64,000 nt of DNA from an uncultured Christensenella sp. (lineage in GTDB: Bacteria > Bacillota > Clostridia > Christensenellales > Borkfalkiaceae): NCBI GenBank assembly GCA_910578195.1, contig CAJTOY010000005.1, forward strand, positions 62,001-126,000, written 5' to 3'. The translations under genes were made by a program, and so were the position numbers. The notes under the pieces are model-generated. The model saw nothing but the letters and a program-made list of their open reading frames with translations. It was not told the origin of the DNA and ran no database searches. Below are positions 50,809 through 61,344 of the stretch, piece by piece. Position 1 is the first letter of the stretch, and each line of letters starts with the position of its first letter.

Positions 50809-51848
50809 AACATTAAAACGTCGCGCAGCTCGCCGAGGTACCACGCGGGTCCGTCGAGGGCTATTCTGTCGAACTTGGGTTTCAACTTTTGCGTGATTTT
50901 CAAAATATAGCAATACGGCAAAATATTGTAATAATACTGCGGGTCCTCTTCCACCAGCGCTTCGAGCCGGGCGAGCTCGGCTCGCAGTAAAAATCTTTTA
51001 AAACCGCAAATTTTCGCGTACGTTTTAAGCTGTTCGTTCGAACGGACGTCTATCTTCAACGAAACGAAATGCACGTTAACCACGCAAACGACTGCTGCGC
51101 AAGCCATTATTATAGCAGCCTCAACCGGCAAATTCATCAGCATAACCAAAAACGGTACTCCGCCCGCTATGCTGAAAAACGGATACAACAACATTCTCAG
51201 ACCCGTGCCCTTGGGGATATCTGCCATGCTGAAAAAAAGCTTTGACATGACGATAGCGAAGAAGGGAAAAAGCGCCATAATAAGCAAATTGTTATTCACG
51301 GACAGCCCCACCGTCAGGGCGACTATGGCAAACATAAACAGCGACGACGCAACCGAAAGATATGCAAATTTCTTCGATTTCTCCGCCGTTATTTTTTTTG
51401 CCTTTTCCTTGCACTTATCGGCAAGCTCGATAAATTTATCTTTGAACGAGCCGTACGCGGCGAGCGTGTAAAAAGTCGTCGTTTTGCCTAAGAAGATATA
51501 ATCGAAAAGCTCGCGCTCGATTTCAAAGGTTTCGGGGTCGTGATTTGCGGGCGGCTCCAAGTCGGTTACTTTGGTGAGTATCAAGCCGCGCTTGCAGTCC
51601 TCTTCTATGGTTATAAAACCGCGCTCCGCCCAGTAAAGCATCAGCGGGTTGAAAATTTCGTGCGATTCGGCGGACGCGCCGTAGTACTCGATCAGCATAT
51701 CGATAGGCGACATTCCGTCGGGCGGCATATATTCGACTGGTTTTATCACTTTAAGTTTTTTCAGCTTGCCGTAAATTAAGGGAACTACCGTAAGCAACGC
51801 GGCAACCGCCACAATCACCGCCGAAACTATTACGTCAGTCAGCGTCAT
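50805..51848 (-). CDS. DUF2207-like membrane protein, second copy
   Basis: 347 residues from ATG 51848, whose ATGA overlaps the upstream stop; GGGGGAG precedes it. One N-terminal helix is followed by the cytoplasmic region with PPDGMSPIDM and LYWAERGFITIEED, then two or more helices (about 180-285). The C-terminal box is FKRFLLRAELARLEALVEEDPQYYYNILPYCYIL. These are the boxes of the C-terminal half of DUF2207 proteins; the extracellular N-terminal DUF2207 domain is missing. Function unknown. It is a diverged duplicate of the gene just upstream. Confidence 0.7.
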   Translation of the reverse strand: MTLTDVIVSAVIVAVAALLTVVPLIYGKLKKLKVIKPVEYMPPDGMSPIDMLIEYYGASAESHEIFNPLMLYWAERGFITIEEDCKRGLILTKVTDLEPPANHDPETFEIERELFDYIFLGKTTTFYTLAAYGSFKDKFIELADKCKEKAKKITAEKSKKFAYLSVASSLFMFAIVALTVGLSVNNNLLIMALFPFFAIVMSKLFFSMADIPKGTGLRMLLYPFFSIAGGVPFLVMLMNLPVEAAIIMACAAVVCVVNVHFVSLKIDVRSNEQLKTYAKICGFKRFLLRAELARLEALVEEDPQYYYNILPYCYILKITQKLKPKFDRIALDGPAWYLGELRDVLMF

Positions 51849-52867
51849 AACAAGCTCCCCCTTTCGCCCGAGTACCACTCGGGGAGTTCGCCCTTTACGA
51901 ATTTAAATTTTACGAACGGCTTTATGCCGAACGCGTACAGAAAGGGCAACGCGTCGTAATAGTCGATATCTTTCAGCTTATCTCTGCCCGAAAACAGCAG
52001 AAATTTTTTATAGTTCATTAAGTCGGAATAGTCGGAAAGGTTGTTCTTTTCGCGGAAGTCGACGAACCTAATCATTAGAAAACTGCCTATAAACAGGGTT
52101 GCGACCGCGGCGTAGGCAAGACCCAGAGGGTCGAAAAAGCCGTTGAACATTACTATCATTACAACGACCGAGGGCACGACCCAGCCCGTGCTCCACACAA
52201 GTCTGAACAAAAAGGGAATTTCGCGCACGAACCTGAAACAGAACATACCCAAAAGCATGGTGAACGGGAAAATCATTCCCTGAAACGAGCCCACCGCGCA
52301 GAGGTAAATTCCGCAGATAAAAAAGGGCGCAAGCGATAAAATAAAGGTGAATACCTTCAATTTATAGTGCTTTGACGAGTAAACGCCCTCGTCCTCGCGC
52401 GCGGCGAAAAGCTCGGAGCAGATATAATGAGCGTCCTTGCGCTTTATAAGCGGTCTGTTCAAGCTTACGGTAATCTGCGCGCCCGCTCGCCTGAAAATGT
52501 GTTTGAACAGCTCGCGCTCGCGCACATAAGTGCCGCGGTCGAAATACACCGCCTTTACGTCGTTATGCGCGGGCGGTATGCGGCGGCAAGTCAGTGTCAC
52601 GCGGTTTCTTTTTATGTAAGTCACCTTGACAAAGCCGAGCTGCGCCCAGTGCGCGATTAAAGCGCGGGTCAGCTTGCGCGGATAGGTTTTGCCTATGAAT
52701 ATGCGTTGAACGTCCAACGGAGAAAAACCGTGCGGAAGCGCGGTTACTTTTTCTCTTTTGACGTTTCTGCGCGCGCGTCTGCCGTAATACAGCGAAAGCG
52801 CCAGAATAAGCAGAATACACGCATAAATCGCCGCGGCGGCTATGTGGTAGGGAACGGGAACATACAT
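51845..52867 (-). CDS. DUF2207-like membrane protein, first copy
   Basis: 340 residues from ATG 52867, two bases after the proS stop. The layout matches the next gene: an N-terminal helix, then LPHGFSPLDVQRIF, LIAHWAQLGFVKVTY, a membrane block (about 185-270) and a C-terminal YKKFLLFSGRDKLKDIDYYDALPFLYAFGIKP. It is shorter than complete DUF2207 proteins (about 550-600). It probably arose by duplication with its neighbour and is cotranscribed with proS. Function unknown. Confidence 0.7.
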   Translation of the reverse strand: MYVPVPYHIAAAAIYACILLILALSLYYGRRARRNVKREKVTALPHGFSPLDVQRIFIGKTYPRKLTRALIAHWAQLGFVKVTYIKRNRVTLTCRRIPPAHNDVKAVYFDRGTYVRERELFKHIFRRAGAQITVSLNRPLIKRKDAHYICSELFAAREDEGVYSSKHYKLKVFTFILSLAPFFICGIYLCAVGSFQGMIFPFTMLLGMFCFRFVREIPFLFRLVWSTGWVVPSVVVMIVMFNGFFDPLGLAYAAVATLFIGSFLMIRFVDFREKNNLSDYSDLMNYKKFLLFSGRDKLKDIDYYDALPFLYAFGIKPFVKFKFVKGELPEWYSGERGSLL

Positions 52868-52869
52868 TA

Positions 52870-54297
52870 TTAATATGCTCGCGCGAAAATTATCATGTGC
52901 TTCGCCTTGCCATTGCAGACGGCGCACTTTTCGGCGGTTTCGCCCTCGGCGTAAACCCTTGCGGTTGCGGCGGTTTCAACCTTTACCTTATCCTCGCATT
53001 CGCGGCAGCCGCACCAGCCCGCCTTGACGAAGTTGCCGTTTTCGACGCCGTTTAAAATTCCCGCCACGTCGTTTGCGTAAACTATGCGGTTGTCGCGGCG
53101 TACGCGCGCGGCTTCGAGCATGTCATTTTGCACGGTCGAAAGCAGTTTAGTAACCGTTTCGGCGATGTTTTCAAGCTTGTATTCTGTTTTTTCGAGGGTG
53201 TCTCTGCGGAATATGAGCGCGTTGCCCGCCTCGATGTCGCGGGGTCCGAGCTCGATTCTCAAAGGCACTCCCTTCATTTCCCACTCGTTGAATTTCCAAC
53301 CGGGGCTGTTGTCGTTGTCGTCTAAAATTACGCGCACGCCCGCCTTTTCGAGCATTGCTTTAACCTCGGCGCATTTTTCCAAAACGCCAGCCTTTTTGGC
53401 GGCAATGGGAACTATTACGACCTGTTCGGGCGCGACCACGGGCGGAAGCACAAGCCCGCGGTTATCGCCGTGCGCCATTATCAGCGCGCCGATAAGCCTT
53501 GTCGAAACACCCCAGCTCGACGTATAGACGTGCTTTTGCACCCCGTCCTTGTCGAGGTATTTTATATCGAACGCCTTCGCGAAATTCTGTCCCAGATAGT
53601 GCGAAGTGCCCGCTTGCAGACTTTTGCCGTCCTTCATCATGGCTTCCATGCCGAAGGTTGCGACCGCGCCCGCGAATTTTTCCTTTTCGGTCTTTCTGCC
53701 CGTGATTACGGGAATTGCGAGACAGTTTTCCGCGAACTCCTTATACACGCCGAGCATTTTCATTGTTTCGTCCATCGCCTCTTCCTCGGAGGAGTGCGCG
53801 GTATGCCCCTCCTGCCATAAGAATTCGGACGTGCGAAGGAAGGGTCTCGTCGTCTTTTCCCAGCGCATTACGTTCGCCCACTGGTTTATAAGCACGGGCA
53901 AATCGCGGTAGGATTGTATCCACTTGGAATACATGCTGCCGAATATGGTCTCCGACGTGGGGCGGATTGCAAGGGGCTCGGCAAGTTCCTCCCCGCCCGC
54001 ATGGGTCACCACGGCGACCTCGGGCGCGAAGCCTTCGACGTGCTCCGCCTCCTTCGTGAAGAAATTCATAGGGATAAGAAGCGGGAAGTACGCGTTCTTG
54101 TGCCCCGTCGCCTTAAAGCGTTTATCAAGCTCGGACTGGATATTTTCCCAGATTGCGTAGCCGTAAGGACGGATAACCATTGTGCCCTTGACCGGGCCGT
54201 AATCGACGAGACCGGTTTTGACGACCACGTCGGTATACCACTGCGGGAAATCCTTTTCGATATCGGCTATTTGTTCAACAAAATTATCTTTACCCAT
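52870..54297 (-). CDS. proS: Prolyl-tRNA synthetase, type 3 (archaeal/eukaryote-like)
   Basis: 475 residues. The short form lacks the bacterial editing insertion. It starts with the DFPQWYTDVVVKTGLVDYGPVKG block of type 3 enzymes. Motif 2 region is WEKTTRPFLRTSEFLWQEGHTAH. It has an anticodon-binding domain (about 285-385) and a C-terminal zinc-binding domain with CGCRECEDK and CAVCNGKAK, ending in the conserved terminal Tyr (FARAY). AAGGTG precedes the ATG. Two DUF2207-like genes follow at once. Confidence 0.97.
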   Translation of the reverse strand: MGKDNFVEQIADIEKDFPQWYTDVVVKTGLVDYGPVKGTMVIRPYGYAIWENIQSELDKRFKATGHKNAYFPLLIPMNFFTKEAEHVEGFAPEVAVVTHAGGEELAEPLAIRPTSETIFGSMYSKWIQSYRDLPVLINQWANVMRWEKTTRPFLRTSEFLWQEGHTAHSSEEEAMDETMKMLGVYKEFAENCLAIPVITGRKTEKEKFAGAVATFGMEAMMKDGKSLQAGTSHYLGQNFAKAFDIKYLDKDGVQKHVYTSSWGVSTRLIGALIMAHGDNRGLVLPPVVAPEQVVIVPIAAKKAGVLEKCAEVKAMLEKAGVRVILDDNDNSPGWKFNEWEMKGVPLRIELGPRDIEAGNALIFRRDTLEKTEYKLENIAETVTKLLSTVQNDMLEAARVRRDNRIVYANDVAGILNGVENGNFVKAGWCGCRECEDKVKVETAATARVYAEGETAEKCAVCNGKAKHMIIFARAY

Positions 54298-54400
54298 AAA
54301 TTAACACCTTGATTTTCGATTATTAGATATTGTAGCATATTTCGGCGACAAATTACTAATATTTTTCAACTGAAAATTTGAGAATATTGAAAATAAATAC

Positions 54401-54429
54401 TTGTAATAAAACGCGGAATATATTATAAT
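54401..54429 (+). promoter_or_regulatory. Promoter of the phosphohexomutase-transketolase operon, next to the ATG
   Basis: TTGTAA (54401-54406), 17 bases, TATAAT (54424-54429). The ATG at 54438 comes 8 bases later without a ribosome binding site, so the transcript would be leaderless or nearly so. Confidence 0.55.
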
Positions 54430-54437
54430 AAGCTTGT

Positions 54438-55922
54438 ATGCAGTCGATAGAGTTTAAAAAACTTAAAAGCGGAACCGACGTTCGCGGCGTTGCCGCGGGC
54501 GATAAAATCACGCTCACCGACGAAGCGGTGCTTGCCATAAGCAGGGCGTTTGTCAAATGGCTGGGTTTGAAGTACGGCAAGGACAGCTTTAAAATCGCGG
54601 TCGGGCACGACAGCCGAATTTCCGCCATGCGGGTTTTCGGAAAGGTCAGAGAGGGAATAATTTCGTCGGGAAGCGACGTCGTATATACGGGGCTTTCCTC
54701 CACTCCCTCCATGTTTATACTGCTTAAAAAGTCGGATATGAACTGTTCGGCTTCGATTATGATTACCGCCTCGCATCTGCCCTACGACAGAAACGGGCTG
54801 AAATTTTTCACGCCCGACGGCGGTCTCGACGGCAAGGATATTGACGAAATTCTGCAAATCGCGGAAAAAGGCGAATTTTTCAGCGGCGCGGGCAAGTACG
54901 AAGAAAGGTCGTTTATGGACGAGTATTCTTCGATTCTGGTCGACAGCGTGCGCAAGGCTTGCGGAAGCGAAAAACCGCTTGACGGCAAGAAAATCATTGT
55001 CGACGCGGGAAACGGCGCGGGCGGGTTTTTCACCGAAAAGGTGCTTGTCCCTCTGGGCGCAAACACCGACGGAAGCCAGTTTTTAAAGCCCGACGGGCTT
55101 TTCCCCAACCATATACCAAACCCCGAGGACAAGGACGCGATTGAAAGCCTTTCGAAGGCTGTCGTCCGCACGAAAGCCGACCTCGGAATTATTTTCGACA
55201 CCGACGTAGACCGCGCGGGCGCGGTTGACTCCGACGGCAGAGAAATAAACCGAAACAGACTTATAGCGCTTGTTTCGGCGCTGCTTTTAAAGGACAAAGG
55301 CGGCGTTATCGTCACCGACTCGGTCACGAGCGACGGTCTGACCGAATTTATCGAGAAATCGGGCGGAAGCCATTTGCGTTTCAAGCGCGGCTATAAAAAC
55401 GTTATAGACAAGTGTCTTGAACTCAACGCAAACGGCGTCTACTCCCCCCTCGCCATGGAAACTTCGGGGCACGCGGCTTTTATGGAAAATTATTTCCTCG
55501 ACGACGGCGCGTATCTCGTCACAAAACTGCTCATTGCAATGGCTTCGCTCAAAGACGGCGAAAGGCTGACGGGACTTATAAGCTCCCTGCCCGAGCCCGC
55601 CGAAAGCGCGGAGGTCAGACTTACTTTCAACGAAAACAGCGTTGATTTCAAAGCCGAGGGCAAAAGAGTTATCGAGGAGCTGAAAGAGATTGCTTCGTCC
55701 TCTTCCGACATGAAGCTTGCCGCCACCAACTACGAGGGCGCGAGGATTAACTTCGGCAACGGCTGGCTGCTGGCGAGAATGAGCGTGCACGACCCCGTCA
55801 TGCCGCTGAACTTCGAAAGCAATACCCCGGGCGGAAACAAAGTTATGGCGGCGCGGCTTTTAAAGCTGCTTGAAGGCTATAATTTCTTAAACACCGAAAA
55901 TTTAAAAAAATTTTTACTATAA
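54438..55922 (+). CDS. Phosphoglucomutase/phosphomannomutase family protein
   Basis: 494 residues of the alpha-D-phosphohexomutase superfamily. The active-site serine is S112 in IMITASHLPYDRNGLKFF, where most members have SHNPxxxNG. The metal-binding loop is FDTDVDRAGAVDSDG, the sugar-binding loop is METSGHAAFMENYFLDDG, and the C-terminal phosphate loop is around NFESNTPGG. It may interconvert hexose or pentose 1- and 6/5-phosphates; the HLP variant of the active-site loop leaves specificity open. tkt follows after 20 bases in the same operon. Confidence 0.87.
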   Translation: MQSIEFKKLKSGTDVRGVAAGDKITLTDEAVLAISRAFVKWLGLKYGKDSFKIAVGHDSRISAMRVFGKVREGIISSGSDVVYTGLSSTPSMFILLKKSDMNCSASIMITASHLPYDRNGLKFFTPDGGLDGKDIDEILQIAEKGEFFSGAGKYEERSFMDEYSSILVDSVRKACGSEKPLDGKKIIVDAGNGAGGFFTEKVLVPLGANTDGSQFLKPDGLFPNHIPNPEDKDAIESLSKAVVRTKADLGIIFDTDVDRAGAVDSDGREINRNRLIALVSALLLKDKGGVIVTDSVTSDGLTEFIEKSGGSHLRFKRGYKNVIDKCLELNANGVYSPLAMETSGHAAFMENYFLDDGAYLVTKLLIAMASLKDGERLTGLISSLPEPAESAEVRLTFNENSVDFKAEGKRVIEELKEIASSSSDMKLAATNYEGARINFGNGWLLARMSVHDPVMPLNFESNTPGGNKVMAARLLKLLEGYNFLNTENLKKFLL

Positions 55923-55942
55923 TAATTTAAGAGGAGATATTT

Positions 55943-57921
<1,979 letters not shown>

Positions 57922-57922
<1 letters not shown>

Positions 57923-57960
57923 AACCAAGCGCGCGTTTTTAATAAACGCGCGCTTGGTTT
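57922..57960 (+). terminator. Terminator after the second transketolase
   Basis: Perfect 17-bp arms aaaccaagcgcgcgttt/aaacgcgcgcttggttt with a 5-base loop and T-rich flank. The stop codon of tkt overlaps the first bases of the stem. Confidence 0.9.
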
Positions 57961-58005
57961 ATTTAAGATTTTCTCTCGCGGTGGCGGAAGATTAAAACGG
58001 ACTGA

Positions 58006-58285
58006 CTACCTTCCTCTACCATCCAAATTTATTTTATAGTAAATTTCAATATTTTGCGGTTGTCCGCTTTCTTTTGGCGCGCATATTATTATCTTATCGT
58101 TAAGTTCCAAGCAAAGTTCTCTCGTAACCGAAAAGTCGCGCAAATCAGCAGAAATCTTTCCTTCGAGCTTTTCTTCAAAAGCAGACTCTATCAATGAATC
58201 AAGTTTTTGCGTCTTAATTTATCGTTGACAAGTTCGGTTTGTTTATCAAATTGCTCACGTCGTACGAATTGCGTTTGTCTCGAAT
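58006..58285 (-). pseudogene. Probable remnant of a serine recombinase C-terminus
   Basis: The 370-base gap between the tkt terminator and the glycerophosphodiesterase gene holds a broken reading frame. One frame gives QFDKQTELVNDKLRRKN, then shifts into LIESAFEEKLEGKISAD, and ends DKIIICAPKESGQPQNIEIYYKI. The middle part resembles the EDKVxGKIS segment of large serine recombinases, and the end resembles their DUF4368-type tail. The catalytic domain is gone and the frame contains stops. The call rests on residue pattern only. It suggests an old integrated element beside the sugar cluster. Confidence 0.4.
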
Positions 58286-58291
58286 ATTCGC

Positions 58292-58996
58292 TTAACGATG
58301 TCGCTCACTTCTTCTTTTACGACGTATATTGGTTGTAATAAAGTCCACCCCGAAACCAATCAACTCTTCGGCTTTTTGACTGTCGTCACACGTCCAACAG
58401 TTGATTGCAATATTATTTTCGTGCAACTCTTTTATATTTTCTTTCGTAAGCAAGTCGTAACGTATATCCAAATCAAACCCGTATTCTTTCAGCGATTTTA
58501 TCAGCCCGTCGTCGAATTTTTCCGTCAGAAATTGTATTTTCTGTTTAGGTAAAAGCTTGCGTACAGCGACGAGATTTTCAAAATCAAACGAAATAAAAAT
58601 TATTTTATCAAGCGTATACTCCTGTTTGCAGATTTCTATAATTTCCTCAATGTTACTTTCACGCATAGATTTTTTCAGCTCGATTACCGCAACCTTTTTA
58701 TAACGGGAAATCACTTGTAAATACTCTGACAACATCGGCATTTCGGACATGCCGTCTTTAAACTTTAAAGAACGCAAAATTTCAAAATCAGTCTCTTCGA
58801 TAATTAAATTTTTCTCGCATAGCCTACCCGTACATTCATCGTGGAATATTATATACTTTCCGTCTTTTGTAACGTGCACGTCCGTTTCTATACCGTAAAA
58901 AAGACGTTTACAAGCCGCTTCGAAAGCCGCCAACGTATTCTCCGTTTCCATACCGCTCAAACCGCGGTGCGCTATCATTTTAGCAGACATATTCAA
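58292..58996 (-). CDS. Glycerophosphodiester phosphodiesterase
   Basis: 234-residue GDPD-type TIM barrel without a signal peptide. Catalytic boxes are MIAHRGLSGMETENT (His-Arg and Glu-x-Thr), GIETDVHVTKDGKYIIFHDE (metal Glu/Asp and second His), and later VIELKK. It hydrolyses glycerophosphodiesters to glycerol 3-phosphate and an alcohol. Its ATG overlaps the HAD stop (ATGA). It is unusual at the end of a glycosidase operon, and the substrate could be a glycosyl-glycerophosphate product. The DNA is more AT-rich than the central part of the window. Confidence 0.88.
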   Translation of the reverse strand: MNMSAKMIAHRGLSGMETENTLAAFEAACKRLFYGIETDVHVTKDGKYIIFHDECTGRLCEKNLIIEETDFEILRSLKFKDGMSEMPMLSEYLQVISRYKKVAVIELKKSMRESNIEEIIEICKQEYTLDKIIFISFDFENLVAVRKLLPKQKIQFLTEKFDDGLIKSLKEYGFDLDIRYDLLTKENIKELHENNIAINCWTCDDSQKAEELIGFGVDFITTNIRRKRRSERHR

Positions 58997-59643
58997 AAAC
59001 CCATAATAAAATTTGATATTTTTTTAATTTGTTCTTCGTCACATCCGGAGCTGTCGTCCTGCACGCCGCAAACCAAGAACCCGCCGACCTTTGCCGCTTT
59101 TATTGCTGTTAGCGCGTCCTCGAAAACAATACATTCCGAAGGGTCAACGCTGAGTCTTTTTGCTGCTTTCAAATATATATCGGGATAGTTTTTCGGGCGA
59201 CTGACTTCTTCCAACCCCGTAATAATACTGATATATTCGGTTAAATTATTGCTTTTTATAAACGCTTCGGCACAACGTATATCGCTTGCCGTAGCGATTG
59301 CCATAACAACGTTTTGCTCTTTTAGAGTTTTTAACGCTTCAAGCATGTACGGCTTTGTTTTAAAGTCCTTATTGTAATATTCAACGGTTTTTTCAATCCA
59401 AAACGAATAAACTTCTTCTTCACAGAAATCAAGCGATAATAACTTCAGAATTTCACCCACCCGCTTGCGCATGGGTATATGATTGACGTTCATTGTAAAG
59501 CCCTGCGGAAGCTCGATTTTAAGATAATCTATAAGCATAGCGTAAATTTCACTCCATCTCCCCATAGAGTCGGTGAGCGTTCCGTCCATATCGAAAATTG
59601 CACCCTTGATATTGTTTGTTTTTATAAATTCGGATAGTCCCAT
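58993..59643 (-). CDS. HAD-family phosphatase, beta-phosphoglucomutase/sugar-phosphatase like
   Basis: 216 residues. HAD motif I is FDMDGTLTDS (nucleophile Asp and acid/base Asp), a helical cap covers about 30-90, motif II is AIATAS, motif III is the Lys in SRPKNYPDIY, and motif IV is CIVFEDALTAIKAA. The cap and sequence are of the beta-PGM/phosphatase subgroup. It begins directly after the GH2 stop. In a glycosidase operon it may act on a hexose phosphate. Confidence 0.85.
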   Translation of the reverse strand: MGLSEFIKTNNIKGAIFDMDGTLTDSMGRWSEIYAMLIDYLKIELPQGFTMNVNHIPMRKRVGEILKLLSLDFCEEEVYSFWIEKTVEYYNKDFKTKPYMLEALKTLKEQNVVMAIATASDIRCAEAFIKSNNLTEYISIITGLEEVSRPKNYPDIYLKAAKRLSVDPSECIVFEDALTAIKAAKVGGFLVCGVQDDSSGCDEEQIKKISNFIMGF

Positions 59644-61344
59644 TTATTTATTTTCGAAAATCTTTTTAAGTCTATCAACGGCAACCTTAGGAGTACGGTC
59701 AGCATATAAAAGCCCGTTTACCTCCAACTGCACGTCGGTGAGCTGGGTATAACAGTATCCCTGAAACTCCGTTTTCGCAATGCCTTTTATAAGCTGTTCA
59801 AGCCTCTCGCACAGGTCATCTGCATTCTTTGCGCCGTTGCCGTAACCCCAAGTTTCGCCGTTCGCCTCGTTTACAAACGCTATCCCGCCGAACTCGGTAA
59901 GCAGCACGGGCTGTCCTTTATAGCTGTGCCCGTCCGCAAACAGCGCCCAGCCCTGCGGGTGCATACCGTCGTAATTTCCGTTATACTTTATCGGGAATTC
60001 TTCCGCGCTTTTAATTTCGTAGTCGTGTATCGACAGAATGTCGCTCTCTTCGATATTTTCAAACCCGTCGTTCGTGGATACAAGCCTTGTATCGTCCAGA
60101 CTTTTAGTAAGATAATAAAGACTTCTGGCAAAGTTCTGCTGGGATTTGTTTGTTTTGATTTCTCTCGCACCCCAGCTTTCGTTCAACGGAACGTACGCTA
60201 TTACGCTTGTAAAGTTCTTAGCTACGTTTACTATCTCCTGCCATTCGGCGGTGATTGCCTTTACCTCTCTGTCGCAGAATGTATACGCGGACGGCATTTC
60301 CGCCCAGACCAGAAAGCCAAGCTCTTCCGCATAGTAATAAAAATACGGGTCTTCTAACTTCTGGTGTTTCCTCGCGCCGTTAAAACCCATTGCCTTTGAA
60401 ATCTCTATATCCTTTTTCAATGCTTCAATGCTCGGCGGAGTAAGTCCGCTCTCTATCCAATAGCCCTGGTCCAATATCAGCCGTTGGAAAAGCGGTCTGT
60501 CGTTTAAATAAATTTTGCCGTTTTCTACGCTTATTTTTCTTAAACCTATTCTCGCGTGCGCGTTATCGCAAATGTTACCGTCTTTATATAAAACGTAATC
60601 TACGTTTATGAGATTGGGTTTATCCACCCACCACAAAAGCTCGCCGAAGTCGAACGCGTTGTCCGCAAGGCTTATGCTGTATCTCGTTCGCTTGCCGTCT
60701 AAACTTATACGCTGTTTCTTTATTACTTTATCTTTAAAAGTCAAAGTAATTTCTGCTTCGTCCGCTTTACCGTATAGCGTTTCTATGTAGCCGTAAACTC
60801 TGCGGTTGTCGATATCCGACTGCAACGAATAATTTTCTATGCAGTCCACGCCGAAAAACTCTATCCAGACACTACCCCATATACCGGTATTAGGATAATA
60901 GAAACAAGAAAACTGTTCGCCCGTCCAGCTCTGCTTTCCTCGCGGCACCGCCGTTTCAAGCGTGTCTATACAGCGCACCACTATCTCGTTTTCGCCTTCC
61001 TTTAAATATTCGGTTATATCCGCAGAAAAGGGCGTGAACCCGCCGATATGCTTTATAACGTGGTTGCCGTTCACCCACACGTCCGTTTCATAGTCCGAAG
61101 CGGTAAAGCACAACAGCGCGCGCTTGTTTTTTTCGCTGACCGTAAATTTGCGTTTATACCAAACTGTATTGTGCACGGAAGTATCGCCTATTCCGCTCGC
61201 CTGCCACTGATACGAAAACGGCACGTTGATATTACGGTCGTAATTTTGCTTATCGCCGAACCCGAACTCCCATTCGCCGTTCAGGCTCTGCCATATGTCG
61301 CGCCTGAATTGAGGGCGGGGGTATTCTTTTCTTTCATATTTCAT
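59644..61344 (-). CDS. GH2-family beta-glycosidase
   Basis: 566 residues from ATG 61344, whose ATGA overlaps the GH36 stop. The N-terminal jelly-roll holds PRPQFRRDIWQSLNGEWEF and VWYKRKFTV, followed by an Ig-like domain (about 185-265) and the TIM barrel. The acid/base box is VPLNESWG and the nucleophile box is LLTEFGG, both intact. It is short for a beta-galactosidase (about 1000) but normal for beta-glucuronidase-like GH2 enzymes (about 600). No signal peptide is present, so it acts on imported oligosaccharides. Exact sugar unknown. Confidence 0.88.
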   Translation of the reverse strand: MKYERKEYPRPQFRRDIWQSLNGEWEFGFGDKQNYDRNINVPFSYQWQASGIGDTSVHNTVWYKRKFTVSEKNKRALLCFTASDYETDVWVNGNHVIKHIGGFTPFSADITEYLKEGENEIVVRCIDTLETAVPRGKQSWTGEQFSCFYYPNTGIWGSVWIEFFGVDCIENYSLQSDIDNRRVYGYIETLYGKADEAEITLTFKDKVIKKQRISLDGKRTRYSISLADNAFDFGELLWWVDKPNLINVDYVLYKDGNICDNAHARIGLRKISVENGKIYLNDRPLFQRLILDQGYWIESGLTPPSIEALKKDIEISKAMGFNGARKHQKLEDPYFYYYAEELGFLVWAEMPSAYTFCDREVKAITAEWQEIVNVAKNFTSVIAYVPLNESWGAREIKTNKSQQNFARSLYYLTKSLDDTRLVSTNDGFENIEESDILSIHDYEIKSAEEFPIKYNGNYDGMHPQGWALFADGHSYKGQPVLLTEFGGIAFVNEANGETWGYGNGAKNADDLCERLEQLIKGIAKTEFQGYCYTQLTDVQLEVNGLLYADRTPKVAVDRLKKIFENK

